Positions 23,501 through 35,038 of a stretch of DNA of 64,000 bases are shown in pieces (position 1 is the stretch's first letter; every line of letters starts with the position of its first letter). Made by a program: the position numbers and the translations under genes. Origin of the DNA: Ancistrus triradiatus (Eukaryota; Chordata; Actinopteri; Siluriformes; Loricariidae); assembly GCA_025084515.1 (NCBI GenBank), contig JAJAGP010000046.1, positions 864,789 to 928,788 of the forward strand, read 5' to 3'. The notes under the pieces are model-generated. The model ran no database searches, was not told the origin of the DNA, and was given only the letters and a program-made list of their open reading frames with translations.

Positions 23501-26500
23501 ATACTTTGTGTGAATAGGCCTTAAGGCTGTATTCATACACCAGGTAAAGGTGATTTTCTCATATGTGACACAGAGATGTTATCTTTGGTGATGTTATCTT
23601 TGGTCTCAGTTCCTGTTTGGGTGACTTTCATATGTGGTATTGAAATTCGATGCATATCCAATAGGCGGCAATGCGACTCAGTCTGAACAGCCAGAGAAGG
23701 AGAAGCGAGGGAGGTTTCAGTGGTGGGATAAAGTAACAGAGCTTATAAACATTTGTGATGATATCTCTGTGCAAAGAAAATGATTTCTAAAGAACTTTCT
23801 AAAAGAAATGGCAGAACTTGCCCACAGGGAGGACGGGCTATAGTGTCTAAGGAAAATAAAAAGCTTAAAAGTGAAGTTCAGGCGAATGTCTGCTATCAAT
23901 CACATTAAAAACATATGGTGTGAACTAGTGGCCAACCGATATGGGTTAAAGGCCGAGCCCGATATTTAGAGAGCAGGTTGACAGATGGCTGATATATAAT
24001 GCTGATATTTATTTGAATTAATTAATATTTGGGGATATGAGGGAGTAAATCTTTGCTTTTTCTTTTACTGGACCTGTTGCAATGACATTATATTTAAAAA
24101 AGGGTATTAATAATGAGGGTCATTTAAACCTTGTCCTAGCACTCAGCAGCCATGCAGCGACGTTCCCAGTGACCTTGTGTTAACATGATATAAAACAATT
24201 CATTTATTCACGGCAGTCCAAGAACAGTGCCAAAGTTGGACTTGACCCATAAGCTTGTAAATCACGCAGTATACATCACATCCAAACATCTCGGGGGTCA
24301 CTGGGTAACCTACAAGTGTAATTCCTCACACATGTTCCCGAGCCAAAAAACGTCACAGCGCCTTTAATTTAAAGGATTCTGCCATGGCCAGATTTGAGTT
24401 TGGGCAGCAGCTGGCACCCGGGTTGAGCGCCGAGGGTTGGGAAAAGGCCTCTCGTCTTACACGCAGGGTGAAGTAGTGAAACTTTAAACGCAGACTTGCC
24501 AGAAGAGTCGGGGGCTGTGCAGGCATGTGAGGAATAAAATGGACTGGCTGGAAGTGTACAGACTAGACGAGTAGTGAGGGATGTTATTGAAGCTGCACAA
24601 CGGGGATACTTTATGAAGGAGCCATCTCATCAGGCGCCAGGCCAAGAATTTATCCGAGCAGTTATAGGATAGCGTTCCAAACAGCGGCTTTAGTTCCAGC
24701 TAAAATTCCATCTAAATCAGAGCGATTTATAAGTGCTTACAGTCCAAGCAATTATGGACTAAGGGCCTCACTCAAGGACCCGACAGTGGCAGAGGTGGGA
24801 TTTGAACCCCTCACCTTCTGGTCCACAGTCCAAAGGGTTGACCCTAGGGTTGGGTATTGTTTGCATTTTATCGATTTCAGTTCTGCTTGCAAAATGGTGA
24901 AAAATTGTTTAGCAAATGTTTAGGGTCTATAAAAACCATCTTTATTTATTTTTTTTTTTTAGCTTCAGAACCAATCAGTTTTACATGGTTTTTCTTCCTA
25001 TTTAAGCCTATTATAATTAAACAGCTTAACGTGATTTAAAGAACTAAAACAACGACGTAGAAACACCAAACCCCTCTCAGTTCCTACTGATCATAAGTAA
25101 TCTCTGCTGCTGAAATGATTAATAATTTTTTCATTCAACTTTTTACTTATAAAAGGGTTAAATGGGAAGAAAAAGCTTTGGATCACAGGTTCATTATTTC
25201 AGCAGTAGAGATCATTTATGATCAGTGGGAACTGAGAGAGGTTTGGTGTTTCTATATAGTTGTTTTAGTTCTTTAATCCACATTAAGCTTAGTTCACGTT
25301 AAGTGTTTTAGACTCTCCCTCTCTCTGATGCAGCTTTTGAGCTAGGAGGGCGCAGTCGGTCGAACCCGGGCCGGTACACTGCTGAAGCTCAGGATCATGC
25401 TTTAGATGTTTTGCCTATATTTATATCAGATCAGCTTTCCTCACCTTATATTTTGCCTTTTTCTCTCACAAACTTTTGAACGTCCATCTTGCATTAATGC
25501 TCTAAAGGAACGTATCAAAACAAAACTGTGATGACGTACGTGATTACACGACGCTCTGGTAGATGGACGCCCCCTTAATACAGACGGAGTTTTGCACTAA
25601 AGATTTGAAGCAGAAAAGCGTTAGTAGGAACTGATAAGTGGAATCGAAATCCTCAAAAGCAGTATAATATAAGATACTGGAAGTGAAAAAGTCAATCGGG
25701 TAGCTAGAACACTCGCCTTGTACTCCACGTTCTCAAACTGATATATCCTCTCTAAATTGCAAGAGGAATGGGACGAAGAACAGAACGACGTTCTGCTCGA
25801 AATCCACCCTAAAATACAAAATCAAAACCGCCCTTACTGCGATAGATTCATCAGTCCTCACAAAAAGCCTTAAAACACAAACAGTCTAACCATCGTTGCA
25901 GGATGGGTCTGTGTGAAGCGCCGGGTTTATGTGCATTAGCGTCTGAATAAGCCAGACCGTGGTTATTTAATGTATTGAGCTATTGTCTTGTGTCGTGATG
26001 GCATAGTTGCTTTCTTATATTCTCTTGTATTGACAGTGTTAGAGTTTTATCTGTTGTATTTTGTGTCTATGTTAATTCTTTTGCTGATTTCCTGAGTTAG
26101 ACGTCTTGCTGTATGTAGCTAAAGCCAAGCAGAAGGGGAAATTGCAGCAGTGTGGTTGTGCACGCCATTGCTCAATCAAGTTTGAACGTTCGCAGCTCCA
26201 AGTCTGATTAATTTTGCAGAAAAAAACGAATGCCAAGACAATATATATTTTTTCAGGTGACGTTTCTTGGTGAGCTGCTAATCTAGTAATTGGTGTGAAG
26301 GCTCTGCGGAGACGGATTTAATCAACAAAGAGCCTGTTTTTGCAAGAACAAATGATGATTTCTATAATCATCTGGTCTGGTGAATGAGATGAGATCGTGG
26401 CTGACTTGAGGAGGCATCAGCATCAGCATCCAACCTGTTGTGGTCTTTATGGAGTTTCTGTCCTGCCCTATTAAAACAGACTCACTAAAGAACAGTCTTC

Positions 26501-29500
26501 TGTTGCCACTGCTTATATGCTAACATTCCAGCGCTAATAATGTTGTATGAACTAGTGGTCGACCGATAAGGGTTTTTAATTGCCGATATTTAGAGAGCGG
26601 GGTGATAAATAACCGATATATAATGCTGATATCACTTTTTTGCAGCTGATAAAACTAATAATAATAATGGACACAATCGCTGAACTTAAATGAACATTTT
26701 TAAGCTATAAATGCACTGTCTCTGTCTTTCTGCTATTTTTGAATATTAGCCGATGCCAATTATTTCAAAATGGCATTAATCGGTCTGATTAATCAGTCAG
26801 TCACCAGCATGAACTTCAACCTAGACTCCAAAGCTCCTTCAGTCACGGCTTGGCAGAATATTGAGGTCTTGGCTCAGCCAAAGAGCTAACGCAGGAATGT
26901 TTGTCACGTTTATGGCGTTTCAGACAGTGACCTCCATTATTGTGAACGACGTCACGATCCGGTTCAGTCTGCCCTAATGCTGGTGCAGGAGGTTTAGCCT
27001 GGTTGGCGTCATTGGTACTTTAAGTCTCAGCTTGGTTTAAATAGCTAAAACTCGTTCTTCAGTGTTTAATAGCAGATTCTGAAAGATTTTCAGCTTTGTG
27101 TTTGAATGCAGTCCAGCACAAAGGCAGAGGAGGAATTCCAGAATGCAGTGCAGCTGACTGAGAGCGTGTGGTTAGAATGCACTGGGGGTAATGTGGTCAA
27201 CCAATGCCACTGCCACCGCCCAGCCAGTGTTGCTACTTTAAAAAATTAGAATGCAGTGGTGAGCAGTGGTTTTCTATCAACCACGTTTTGCAAGTTTTGA
27301 AGATGCCCCCAAAAATGCAGTGCTGATCGCCATGGATGGCCGGTGACTGGAGGCGACTGGCTCTACAGATGGCATATCGTGGCGCCCAGCTTTTCAAAAG
27401 TTGCTTTGGACATTATGAAATGCCGAATCCAAAGCTCTTGTGGCTGTGCACTAGGGATGGTTTATGTTCCCAGATGTGGCATGGAGATTTGCTCATCCTG
27501 TCCAGCATCCCGAACTGCAAACAGCACAAAAAGATTGTAAATGGCTGTCAAAATTGTTATGCTAAGAGCAAAGACAAAGTGAAACTACTCCATTTTTGGT
27601 TGTTTCGATGCCAGCTGGAATTGTGGGTGGCATCAGTTTCTTTGCTTATCTGTAGTGGATTAAAAACACGACTTAATTTTGTTGTTTACAGTAGTTTTTT
27701 GCAATGCTGTCTCATTTGAACTGCGAATACAGATCACCTGTCTAACGTCTGAAGACTGAAGACTATGAATATGATTCCACACGGCTGACGTCATGAGCCT
27801 CCCAAAATCAGACAACTCATCAAATTTCTAGTTTTGTAACCTCCCAAATCAGTAGCCACCTTCGTTCCTGTCAGGAATATAGTGCCAGGGCTGATATGGT
27901 GTTAAGAGCCCACAAGCAAACAACTGGTATGTTCAGCAGTGTGATTTCAGATAGATTTAGTGCATCCAGTCGAGCCTTTGTTCCCAAACCTCTGGTCCAA
28001 GAAGTTGAATCTGTTCATCTGGACATAGCTTTTCTCCAACAAAATCTATGTCCAGATGAACAGATTCAACTTCTTGGATTTTCTTACCTGGATCATTGAG
28101 CATGCATCAAGACCTTACCTCTGGTCCTTCACACTGCTGCTGAAATTGCCATCTTTTTTTAACCATTTTTGGACAAAATGTCCGATTGGTCTGTAGTTAA
28201 AATGCATAATCGTACAACTTGAATTTTTTCGTGAGTTTAATGAAATTCTTTATTCAGTCCACATCTTTGGTGCTTGGTTATGTTTGGCTGGTCCCCCATG
28301 AGGAAGGGTGCTTGTTTAACAAAACACAGCCCTATAGGTGTTCTATGTGTTGGGACTTGAGGATGGTGATCTTGTTGCTGTGTGTTTTTGTCCCATCAGC
28401 TGAGCTTCCTCCGCCCTACACAGCCATCGCCAGTCCCGATACAGGAGGAGTTCCCGTCATTAACTGCCGAGTGTGCCAGTCCCTCATAAACCTGGACGGA
28501 AAGCTCCATCAGCACGTGGTGAAGTGTACGGTCTGCAACGAGGCCACAGTGAGAAAGCTTCTTATCTTCAGCCACTAATGCCTAGTCATGCACCACGTCA
28601 GGCTCTCTGCTCTATCACACCACCCCCACTTTCTGTCACCCTGCCCCACTCGATCTGCCCCTCGGGCTCCGGGCTCTCTGTGCTTTCACAGATACACACA
28701 CATTCTTCCTCCACCCTCCTGCTGCCGCGTCGTGTTTTCCTTTCTGCTGAATTCCTCTGTGGGTTTGGGCTCTGCAAGTCATTTTCTGCACACGGAATAA
28801 AACCGAAATGCAGCCCATATGATTCATCCATCCATTCATCCATTCACTCATCCATCCATCCATTTATCCAATTCTTGATTGTTTATCCATCAGTCTATAC
28901 AGACTTTCATTTATTCACTCTTTCATCCACACCTTAGCCCATCCATCTGTTCTTCTACCCATCCATTTATTCATCCATTCACTTACACATCCACCCATCC
29001 TTTACTCATTCATTCACGCACCCATCCATCAGTCTACACATATATTAATTTATTAACTTGTTCATCCACACACCTGCACCTCCATCTGTTCATCTACCCA
29101 TCTATTTATTCACCCATCCATTCATCCACAGATTAACCTACCCAGACATTCATTCATCCACCCAATCATACACAAACCTGCCCATCCATCTGTCTTTCTA
29201 CCCATCCATTTATCCATCCATTCACTCACACGCCCATTTGTTCACCCATCCATCTATCCAGCCACACAGACGTTCATGTAGTCACTCATTTATCCATCCC
29301 ATCACCACACCTGTTTATTCACCCATTCATCCGCCTATCCATCCAGTTCTCCACTTGATGACCTGTCCTTTCTCCCATCCATTTACCCACACAGACATTC
29401 ATTTAAACACTCATTTATCCATCCATCCGTCCTTCCACCCATTCATTCACACACACATTCATTCATTGTCATCCATCTTTCCATTTATCCACCCATCCAT

Positions 29501-32500
29501 CTATTCATCCACCCATTTGTCTTCTTAGCCATTCTGTCTACAAAGACATTCATTTATTCACTCATTCATCCACCCAGTCATCAGAACATCCAACCCTCCT
29601 TCTACCCATTTGTTTATTCACCCATGCATTTATCCAATCATTTATCCACTCTTTCACTCACACATCACCTTACCCATCAGTTTATCCACCCGTTCATCCA
29701 CCCATCCATTTATTTAGCCAACCACCTCTCTGTCCACTCATTCATTTCCCCATCCATCAATCCGCACAGACATTAATGTATTCACTCATTCATCCACCCA
29801 GTCATGCGCACACATGCATCATCACACTGCTGCATTTATTCATCCTTTCATTTACCCATCTGACCACTCATCCATGTATTCATCTTCTCATCCTCCCATC
29901 ATCCATCCACCCACCCACCCCTCAGTCCATTCATTCAGTTATTCACCCATCCATCCGTCTATTTATTCACCCATCCATGATTCTTTGAGTGATTCCATTA
30001 ACAGTTAACGATGTGTGTGTGAGTGAGTGATCCCGCGGCTCTGAGCACGTCTTTATTTCACAGCCCATCAAAAACCCACCGGCAGGAAAGAAGTACGTCA
30101 GATGTCCCTGCAACTGCCTGCTCATCTGTAAAGACACGTCCCGCAGGATAGGATGCCCTCGACCCAACTGGTAAGCCCCGACGGGCACTCCCTCACGTCC
30201 TGTTACGCCAGCTGCCTGTGATGTAACCAGCGGGACCTCGCGGTCGAGGGGACGGTTTTGACTCGATTTGTTTTGTTTTTTGTCCCCTTTCAGCAGACGG
30301 ATCATCAACCTGAGCCCGGTGATGGTGATCCCGGAGGAGCAGCCAGCGCAGCCGGCTCTCCCCGTTCAGCCTGAAGGTCTGCGCGTGGTCTGCGGCCACT
30401 GCGGCAACACATTCCTCGTACGTACGCCTTTAACGGCGAAGTCTTGACTTCACACCTCTGCTTTTGAAGAGTAACACACTTCCAGTGTAACAGCCAGAGG
30501 AGCTCCCTCTGACAGACACGAGCTCCTCTTCCTGCTTTCGCTTTGTTTTTTTTTAACTCGTGCATTCAGAGAGTTCGTTAAACTTGCACATCGTTGCACA
30601 CACAGCTTACACAAGCTCACACACTGCGATGTGGATTTACACACACACAGCAGTATGTTACACAAGCAGGGAGGAACCTCTAACAGTAATGTCTCAGAGT
30701 TTATATAAGGTTTTTAGTAGTCAATGCAACTTTTGTCATCGTATAACCACCCAAATAGCTATAATTATAATAAGAACAACGATCGTGCATCTAGGGTTGT
30801 TTTTTTTCTGTATTATTGCACACGTGGCTATTGCAAACTACTACTACTTGGCTGACCCTGTGAATTCCGGGATAGGCTCCAGACCCCCCATAGCAGTGAC
30901 GAGGATAAGCAGGGTTAAAACGTGAACATAAATAAAAATGGTGACAGAAATATATAGCTATGGTGTGTGTATTTATTGGAATTGCGGCACTGATCCGCTA
31001 GAGGGCGCTGTTACCTGTGTAATGAAGGTATATGGGATGGTTTCTGTCCAAAGAAATGACAATAAATACTGTTCTGACATGCTGTCACTGTGAGGTATGA
31101 ATAAATCCCCGACCCTGTATCCCATGTCCTGTGCCTTATGTGACAAACTGTGGCCTGCTTTACCAAGTCGTCCCATGCGTTTGTATAATTCATTTCTTAT
31201 AAAGCTCAAATCATGTGATGTATAAAGACAGAGACATACTTATAAACCGGAAAAATCCACTGAACTGCACATTTACAGCATTTAGCAGACGACCTTATCC
31301 AGAGCGACTTACAATTGGTACAGTCTTACAATCCAAGCAATTGTGGGTTAAGGGTCTTGCTGAAGGACCCAACAGTGGCAGCTTGGCAGAGGTGGGATTT
31401 GAACCCTGGACCTTCTGGTCCATAGTCCATCACAGTCCCACTGTGCACTGTTGCTGCCTCAGCGTTGTGTGATTCAGGCTGCTATATTAGGAACTGATTT
31501 TGATGCGTCAGTAATTTCTCTACCTCATTTTGTAGAGCTCAAGATGCCAAATTTGGACGAGTTTACCTCAGTGTGTGCTTATTTTCCCTTGGTTTTGCTT
31601 TTGTGATGTTTACAGCCTGTTTCCTTTCTGCCCACAGTGGATGGAGCTCCGGTTTAACACGCTGGCCAAATGCCCACACTGCAAAAAAATGTGAGTGCGT
31701 CACGTTCATGATGTTGTCACGCTCGTTTCTGTTTAAATCCTCGGGAGGATGATGTTTAGGCTCTCGTGCACGGGGATCCTCATGAATCTGTGAGAGATCA
31801 GGCCTGGATGGGAAGCAAACGAATCGGTGGCGGTAATGTGATGCCACGCGTTGGCTGCCAGGATCGCCGGGTGACACACGGAAGATGCTGCGGGGGCGAG
31901 GCCACCGCTGAGATCACACATGCTAGAGCTGAAGTAAACGTAAAGCTCATTATGAATTCCTGCTTAAGGATTGAGAGCAGGGGATAAGCAGCAGTTAAAG
32001 CATCTGACTCGTCTGATTTCATCAGACCGCCGAACCCCAGAGTCGGTCACATGAGAGGCATGTGAGAGCAGAACCCGGCGGGGATAAGACGGCCGTGTGA
32101 CCCCCGAACGAAATCCTCAGCTGACTAGGAGCACTTTGTTTCCTCATGCAAGATCTGGATGTTTTCCTTCTCTCTGGTAGAGCTGCTCGTTTTCCCAAGA
32201 CTCACTGGATTCCACTGGATCTGGACCTTATTTTTACCCGACACTCCACTAGATCTGGATTCACTAACCCTTAATGCAGCCTTCTTCAGGAGTCCACTAA
32301 ATCTGGACCCTTTTCTTTCCCGCTGCTACTGGTTCACTATTAAAAAAGCATTTTCTCTCCGAAAGATCCACTAGATTCCTGCTGGTCCACTAGATCTGGA
32401 CGTTAAACATTTACAGAGTGACTTACAGTTGATAAACACTCACTGGCTTTTATTCCTCACTACATTCCAACATTTTCTCGGTCACTGATGAGATACATTT

Positions 32501-33530
32501 ATTTCCCACTAGTCTACAAAATCTGGGACTGGATTCACGAAACTGTCCTAAAGAAAATCTTAATTGTGTTTATTTTTAAGAACAAAAGTTATTCAAGTAT
32601 CTTAAGAATTACCTTATTTTTTCCTCAACGCTTTTCCTAAGAACCATTCTAAGCACAAGTGGTATTCCTGAAAACATTCTGTTCTTGAATGTTTTCATAA
32701 CCTTACATTTCCCGCTGGTGCACTGGATCTAGACGATTTCTTCCCACTGGTCCATTTTGATCTAGATGATTTCTGTCCTATATGTCATAGATGAGGACGT
32801 TTTCACCTCCACAAGATTGTTCTGAACATTTTATTTCCTTTAAATCCATCAGATCTGGAGCTTTCCTTTGCATCTGGTAATGATCCACTAGATGTAGATC
32901 TTTGTATTTTATGTTGATTTAGTCGTTCTTTTTGTTATCATAAGTCTTTAACAGCCACTAGTCTGGAAACTAGTCCCCAACCCCCCCTCTCCTAATGGTA
33001 GAGGCACTAGATTCTAATGGGTTTGGGTGTTTTTTTTAAACACAGTAAATTAAAGCTATGACCTGTATTGTCTTTGGTTTGCTGTGTAAACCTCCAGTGT
33101 ATGCAACTGTGTGTAAATGTAAGACTTGGATTAGTACTTGTAGCAAAGCAACGGCTGTTTTTGGGACTCTTGAGCCGCAGACCTTTCATCTCACCCTACT
33201 TCTTGTGCCTCTTCATTCTCAGCTCGTCTGTTGGCAGTGCCTTACCCAGGAGGCGCTGTTGTGCCTATATCACCGTAGGAATGATCTGCATCTTCATCGG
33301 AATTGGATTAACAGTGAGTCACGAGTTATGTATTACTATTCGGTCAATCTTTGTGGTTTTGTGACTTTCTTTTATTTTTTTTATAGGTTGGCACCCAGGA
33401 ATTCGCCCGGCGATACCATGCCACCTATGTTTCGTGGGCCTTTGCGTATCTGATCGGTCTGATCTGTCTGGTACGAGCTTGTTACTGGGGAGCGATTAAA
33501 GTCAGCTATCCGGAGAACACTTTTGCGTAG
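20486..33530 (+). CDS. pip4p2: Type 2 phosphatidylinositol-4,5-bisphosphate 4-phosphatase (TMEM55A), complete
   Basis: Coding exons: 20486-20591, 28400-28548, 30064-30170, 30294-30417, 31638-31690, 33223-33313 and 33387-33530, totalling 774 nt or 257 residues plus stop, the same length as human PIP4P2. The family hydrolyses the 4-phosphate of PtdIns(4,5)P2 to give PtdIns5P on late endosomal/lysosomal and phagosomal membranes. Order: proline-rich N-terminus (DERSPLLSAQNSG, PPPYTAIASPD), paired-cysteine modules (CRVCQSL, CTVCNEA, CPCNC, CGHCGN, CPHCKK), the CX5R phosphatase motif CKDTSRR at residues 107-113, and two C-terminal membrane helices (YITVGMICIFIGIGLT and WAFAYLIGLICLVRACYWG). All donor/acceptor sites are canonical and all phases fit. 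The match is to PIP4P2 more than PIP4P1 across the N-terminus. Confidence 0.95.
22187..22652 (+). mobile_element. Non-autonomous DNA element, copy A
   Basis: Runs from ATCAGTTCCTACGCATTTTA to a terminus ACGATACCCAACCCTAG. An internal block around 22460-22500 (ATGATCCTGAGCTTCAGCAG) recurs inverted at about 25374-25415. No transposase is visible. Confidence 0.5.
22930..23540. mobile_element. Possible miniature inverted-repeat element
   Basis: Inner inverted match between CGTCCTTCACACCGAGT near 23023 and ACTCGGTGTGAAGGTCCC near 23439. The outer parts are A-rich on the left and end in TGTGTGAATAGGCCTTA on the right. The 175-codon open frame here looks like chance. Confidence 0.4.
23922..24010. 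repeat. CTAGTGG/CCGATAT dispersed repeat, copy 1
   Basis: GAACTAGTGG...CCGATAT...GATATTTAGAGAGC...CTGATATATAATGCTGATAT, matching 26549-26632. Confidence 0.65.
24735..24835 (+). repeat. Fragment of a common fish repeat (AGCAATTxTGG...GGATTTGAACC)
   Basis: Shares CAGTCCAAGCAATTATGG, GGACCCGACAGTGGCAGAGG and GGGATTTGAACCCC with 31269-31435, 41409-41488 and 43986-44103. Confidence 0.65.
24844..25650 (-). mobile_element. Non-autonomous DNA element, copy B, inverted relative to copy A
   Basis: Starts CTAGGGTTGGGTATTGTTTG and ends near AGTAGGAACTGATAAGTGG, the inverted order of copy A. It includes an extra palindrome (25037-25125 against 25188-25277) with arms such as AAAGAACTAAAACAAC and GTTGTTTTAGTTCTTT. 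Confidence 0.5.
25037..25277. repeat. Large imperfect inverted repeat (about 88-bp arms)
   Basis: Left arm AAAGAACTAAAACAACGACG...CTCAGTTCCTACTGATCATAA; the right arm is its complement with scattered mismatches; about 60-bp spacer. This form is typical of a foldback element. Confidence 0.7.
26549..26810. repeat. CTAGTGG/CCGATAT dispersed repeat, copy 2
   Basis: Matches 23922-24010 for about 85 bp and continues with TTAATCGGTCTGATTAATCAG, a more complete copy. Confidence 0.55.
27997..28077. repeat. Perfect 32-bp inverted repeat with a 17-nt loop
   Basis: Arms 27997-28028 and 28046-28077 are exact reverse complements (CCAAGAAGTTGAATCTGTTC... and ...GAACAGATTCAACTTCTTGG). Probably a repeat-derived hairpin in pip4p2 intron 1. 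Confidence 0.85.
28400..28548 (+). CDS. pip4p2: pip4p2 coding exon 2
   Basis: Acceptor TCCCATCAG; encodes AELPPPYTAIASPDTGG, INCRVCQSLINLDGKLHQH and VVKCTVCNEAT. Donor ACA/GTGAGA, phase 0. Confidence 0.95.
28820..29985 (+). repeat. ATCCATTC-type minisatellite, about 1.2 kb
   Basis: Degenerate 4-mer/8-mer tandem repeat of CCATCCATTCATCCA with interspersed ACACAGACATTCATT and TTTATTCACC variants, lying in pip4p2 intron 2 and ending about 80 bp before exon 3. Its plus-strand open frames (histidine/serine/proline/isoleucine) are artefacts. Confidence 0.9.
30064..30170 (+). CDS. pip4p2: pip4p2 coding exon 3 (phosphatase motif)
   Basis: Encodes PIKNPPAGKKYVRCPCNC, LLICKDTSRRIGCPRPN and part of a cysteine codon. 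CKDTSRR is the CX5R signature (residues 107-113). Donor TG/GTAAGC, phase 2. Confidence 0.95.
30294..30417 (+). CDS. pip4p2: pip4p2 coding exon 4
   Basis: Follows TTTCAG; the first base completes TGC. Encodes RRIINLSPVMVIPEEQPAQP, ALPVQPEGLRVVCGHCGNTF and L, donor CTC/GTACGT. The acceptor is a CAGCAG tandem: using the downstream AG would create TGA at the junction. Confidence 0.95.
30845..30925 (+). repeat. SINE 3' fragment
   Basis: CTGACCCTGTGAATTCCGGG, ATAGGCTCCAGACCCCC and GAGGATAAGCAGGGTTAAAA resemble the 3' half of a widespread fish SINE (related to 56340-56590). The rest of intron 4 is AT-rich with a short GT run. Confidence 0.6.
31269..31435 (+). repeat. Common fish repeat, near-complete copy
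   Basis: Contains CATTTAGCAGACGACCTTAT, CCAGAGCGACTTACAATTGG, AAGGGTCTTGCTGAAGGACC and GGGATTTGAACCCTGGACCT. Partial copies occur at 24735, 41409 and 43986. Confidence 0.8.
31638..31690 (+). CDS. pip4p2: pip4p2 coding exon 5
   Basis: Acceptor GCCCACAG; encodes WMELRFNTLAKCPHCKK plus two bases; donor AAAAT/GTGAGT. Confidence 0.95.
32190..32900 (+). repeat. Degenerate tandem repeat with a CCACTAGATCTGGAC core
   Basis: TCCACTGGATCTGGACC, TCCACTAGATCTGGATT, TCCACTAAATCTGGACC, TCCACTAGATCTGGACG and similar recur at irregular 35-70 bp spacing, interrupted by an unrelated block at about 32400-32700 (common fish repeat-like). In pip4p2 intron 5. Confidence 0.65.
33223..33313 (+). CDS. pip4p2: pip4p2 coding exon 6 (first membrane helix)
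   Basis: Encodes SSVGSALPRRRCC and AYITVGMICIFIGIGLT; the first base completes an isoleucine codon. Donor ACA/GTGAGT. Confidence 0.95.
33387..33530 (+). CDS. pip4p2: pip4p2 coding exon 7 (second membrane helix, stop)
   Basis: Acceptor TTTTATAG; encodes VGTQEFARRYHATYVSWAFA, YLIGLICLVRACYWGAIKVS and YPENTFA, stop TAG at 33528-33530. Confidence 0.95.
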   Translation, partial: VGTQEFARRYHATYVSWAFAYLIGLICLVRACYWGAIKVSYPENTFA

Positions 33531-34440
33531 ACGGAGCGGCCCGTCGTTCCATGGACGGTTTTAGCGTTTCGTTTTATCCTGATTCTAACAGGTTTGCGTT
33601 TGAATGGTCATCCTGTGTAGAAGAGCTGAAATCCTGTCTGATTTGGCTTTAATACTTGTTTTAGCCTCGTTAATCTCGTTCAATGATTCGGTTTTAGCGC
33701 AAACGGAACTCTGCGTTGGCATACATGAGAGTTTCATCCGGATTAATCAAAGTCAGCCTGGTTGGGAGGGACTCCTGATGGATTTTGGCGTACAATGCAT
33801 TTTGTCACAGACTTGACCAAACTTTTATGAACAATTTGCCCGTTGCACTACAGTTTTATGCAAGTATTGTTCTTTTGCTGCTAAGTGTAAGCTGTAAAAA
33901 GCTGAAAGTTGTTGACTATTGACAAAAAAACTGCCCGTTCTAAACTTACATTTACATAACCCACATATCTGTAGCCTAACCTAACCCTCGCTGCAGATCT
34001 GTGCCAACGTTTTATGGTGTCACTTACAAAAGGAGGAGATTTCAGTGTCAACTCCAATCCGTATCGTTCCACTGCGGGATCATCTGAACTTTTAGCAACC
34101 GCTGAAGCTCATAACTCGACTCCTACGCTGTTTAAATGTTCTGCATGGTTGTAATTTCAGTATTTCGTACTACACAGCACCGCATCCGTCACTGAAAGGT
34201 TACTGTGGACGTGTTAGAGCCGAAGTCTAGTGCTCCTCCCCGTACGTAGAGCAGTCACGGAGAATGGCCTTCGTAACTTGGGCACGACTGGGTACTGTAG
34301 TTCTTAAACTAGCTCTGAATGTGAGAAAACCGTTTCTCTGTACATAGTTTATTCATCTTGCCAAGAGCTCGAGTTGGACTGTGGCTTGGGTCTTTTTAAG
34401 AATGATAATTTATCAATAAAACTTAAATAAAAAGTCTCTG
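33531..34440 (+). other. pip4p2 3' untranslated region (probable)
   Basis: About 0.9 kb after the stop, ending near two AATAAA signals at 34415-34420 and 34427-34432. No coding content. Confidence 0.6.
34415..34432 (+). terminator. Tandem polyadenylation signals
   Basis: CAATAAAACTTAAATAAAAA contains AATAAA twice, about 0.9 kb after the pip4p2 stop. A third CAATAAAAC is near 34454. Confidence 0.6.
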
Positions 34441-35038
34441 TGTGGCTTTGCTTCAATAAAACTATACCTCACAAGCTGATCTCAGAGCAGTCAAAAATGG
34501 AGGAACCCATCCTCCTCTGGGTAAGAATGGAGAGGATTTAGCGTTGTTAGATCATGTGAATAAACAATTTATTGTGTCAGTGTTACTGGTTTGATTTACA
34601 AATTCTTTCCATATGCTACAAGACTACAGTATATGACCAGTGTAGGATAAAGATAATTTTATAGTGCTTAATTTCACAGATGTAGTGCAGTAGGTTTTAT
34701 ATAGCATTTTGAACGGATAAGTAATTTAAGAAATTACTTATCCGTATATTAATGTATTAATTGGGCAAATGTGTACCTGAGAAGTCACCCACACATCACA
34801 TTTGCCAATCAATTCCACATTCCTGGCAGTTTGGGATATTAATCGCCACAAGACCACAATTGGTGCCTTGTAATTTGGAGGTAAGAGGTTTTTATTTTTT
34901 TGGAAATGCTGCCACCCTGTGTCTTGTTTATTCATCACCTGTTACAGCAGGTGAAGTTAATGGGTTTGTTGGCAACACCACCGCCTCACAGTTAGTTTAG
35001 GCTATTCCCTGTAAGTGTGTGTGACTGATAATATAGGC

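Larger units (their letters stand above)
20592..28399 (+). other. pip4p2 intron 1 (7.8 kb)
   Basis: The longest intron. It contains inverted copies of one transposon-like element (22187-22652 and 24844-25650), a possible miniature element (22930-23540), two copies of a CTAGTGG...CCGATAT repeat and a hairpin at 27997-28077. Other stretches show no gene. Confidence 0.7.

Noticed and set aside
28819..29988. Histidine/serine/isoleucine-rich open frames
   Set aside because: Translation of an ATCC-type minisatellite.
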